Source: Gemmatimonadota bacterium
GTDB lineage: Bacteria; Gemmatimonadota; Gemmatimonadetes; Gemmatimonadales; Gemmatimonadaceae
Reading direction: 5' to 3'
DNA length: 6,462 nt
Assembly (NCBI GenBank): GCA_003142495.1
Contig: PLMM01000106.1
Location: 1 to 6,462 of the forward strand
Shown: positions 6,407 to 6,462 of the stretch, one piece after another
Layout of the letters: each line of letters opens with the position of its first letter
Numbering within the stretch: position 1 is the first letter of the stretch
The notes under the pieces: generated by a model
The model's input: only the letters and a program-made list of their open reading frames with translations
The model's database searches: none
Told to the model about the DNA's origin: nothing
Made by a program: the position numbers and the translations under genes

Positions 6407-6462
6407 GGGCAAGTAACGGCAACTGCTGAACACGAATCCAACGGTGATCTCAACCGGTGAAT
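6407..6462 (+). other. Non-coding tail after the operon
   Basis: These 56 bases are visibly less GC-rich than the genes and hold stop codons in several frames. I see no hairpin with a T-run that would be a terminator, no tRNA, and no recognisable start of a further gene before the window ends. The operon probably ends here, but the signal that ends transcription is not in view. Confidence 0.5.

Overview
This window is about 6.5 kb of very GC-rich bacterial DNA. Codon third positions are almost all G or C, and CG-alternating runs are common. All seven genes lie on the + strand and are packed almost without gaps. No RNA gene, mobile element or CRISPR array is visible. The base composition, the coding style and the glcDEF-type arrangement suggest a free-living aerobic soil or sediment bacterium. 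Gemmatimonadota is my best guess, but that is inference from style, not from a phylogenetic marker.

Block 1 (1-3025) is a glycolate oxidase operon. It holds the C-terminal part of the FAD subunit GlcD (cut by the left edge), the second FAD-binding subunit GlcE, and the iron-sulfur subunit GlcF with two intact 4Fe-4S motifs and paired CCG-type cysteine motifs. Each downstream start overlaps the previous stop as GTGA (600-603 and 1736-1739). The complex should oxidise glycolate to glyoxylate and pass electrons towards the respiratory chain.

A 33-base gap (3026-3058) separates the blocks. It carries a possible leaderless-type -10 element just before the next ATG.

Block 2 (3059-6406) has four genes, also joined by 4-base overlaps (ATGA, GTGA, ATGA). 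They are a HAD-superfamily protein of phosphoglycolate-phosphatase size, a YgfZ/GcvT-like folate-binding protein with the KGCYTGQE signature, an extended short-chain dehydrogenase/epimerase, and a DUF1802 protein. The final 56 bases (6407-6462) are less GC-rich and show no gene.

A phosphoglycolate phosphatase beside glycolate oxidase would make metabolic sense (2-phosphoglycolate to glycolate to glyoxylate). YgfZ could support the Fe-S clusters of GlcF. The main oddity is that the HAD protein has Glu in place of both catalytic Asp residues of motif I and lacks the usual Asp of motif IV. It is therefore either a non-classical enzyme or a catalytically dead HAD kept in a tightly coupled operon. 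I saw no clear evidence of a wholly new system. This divergent HAD and its coupling to YgfZ, SDR and DUF1802 genes are the points most worth following.
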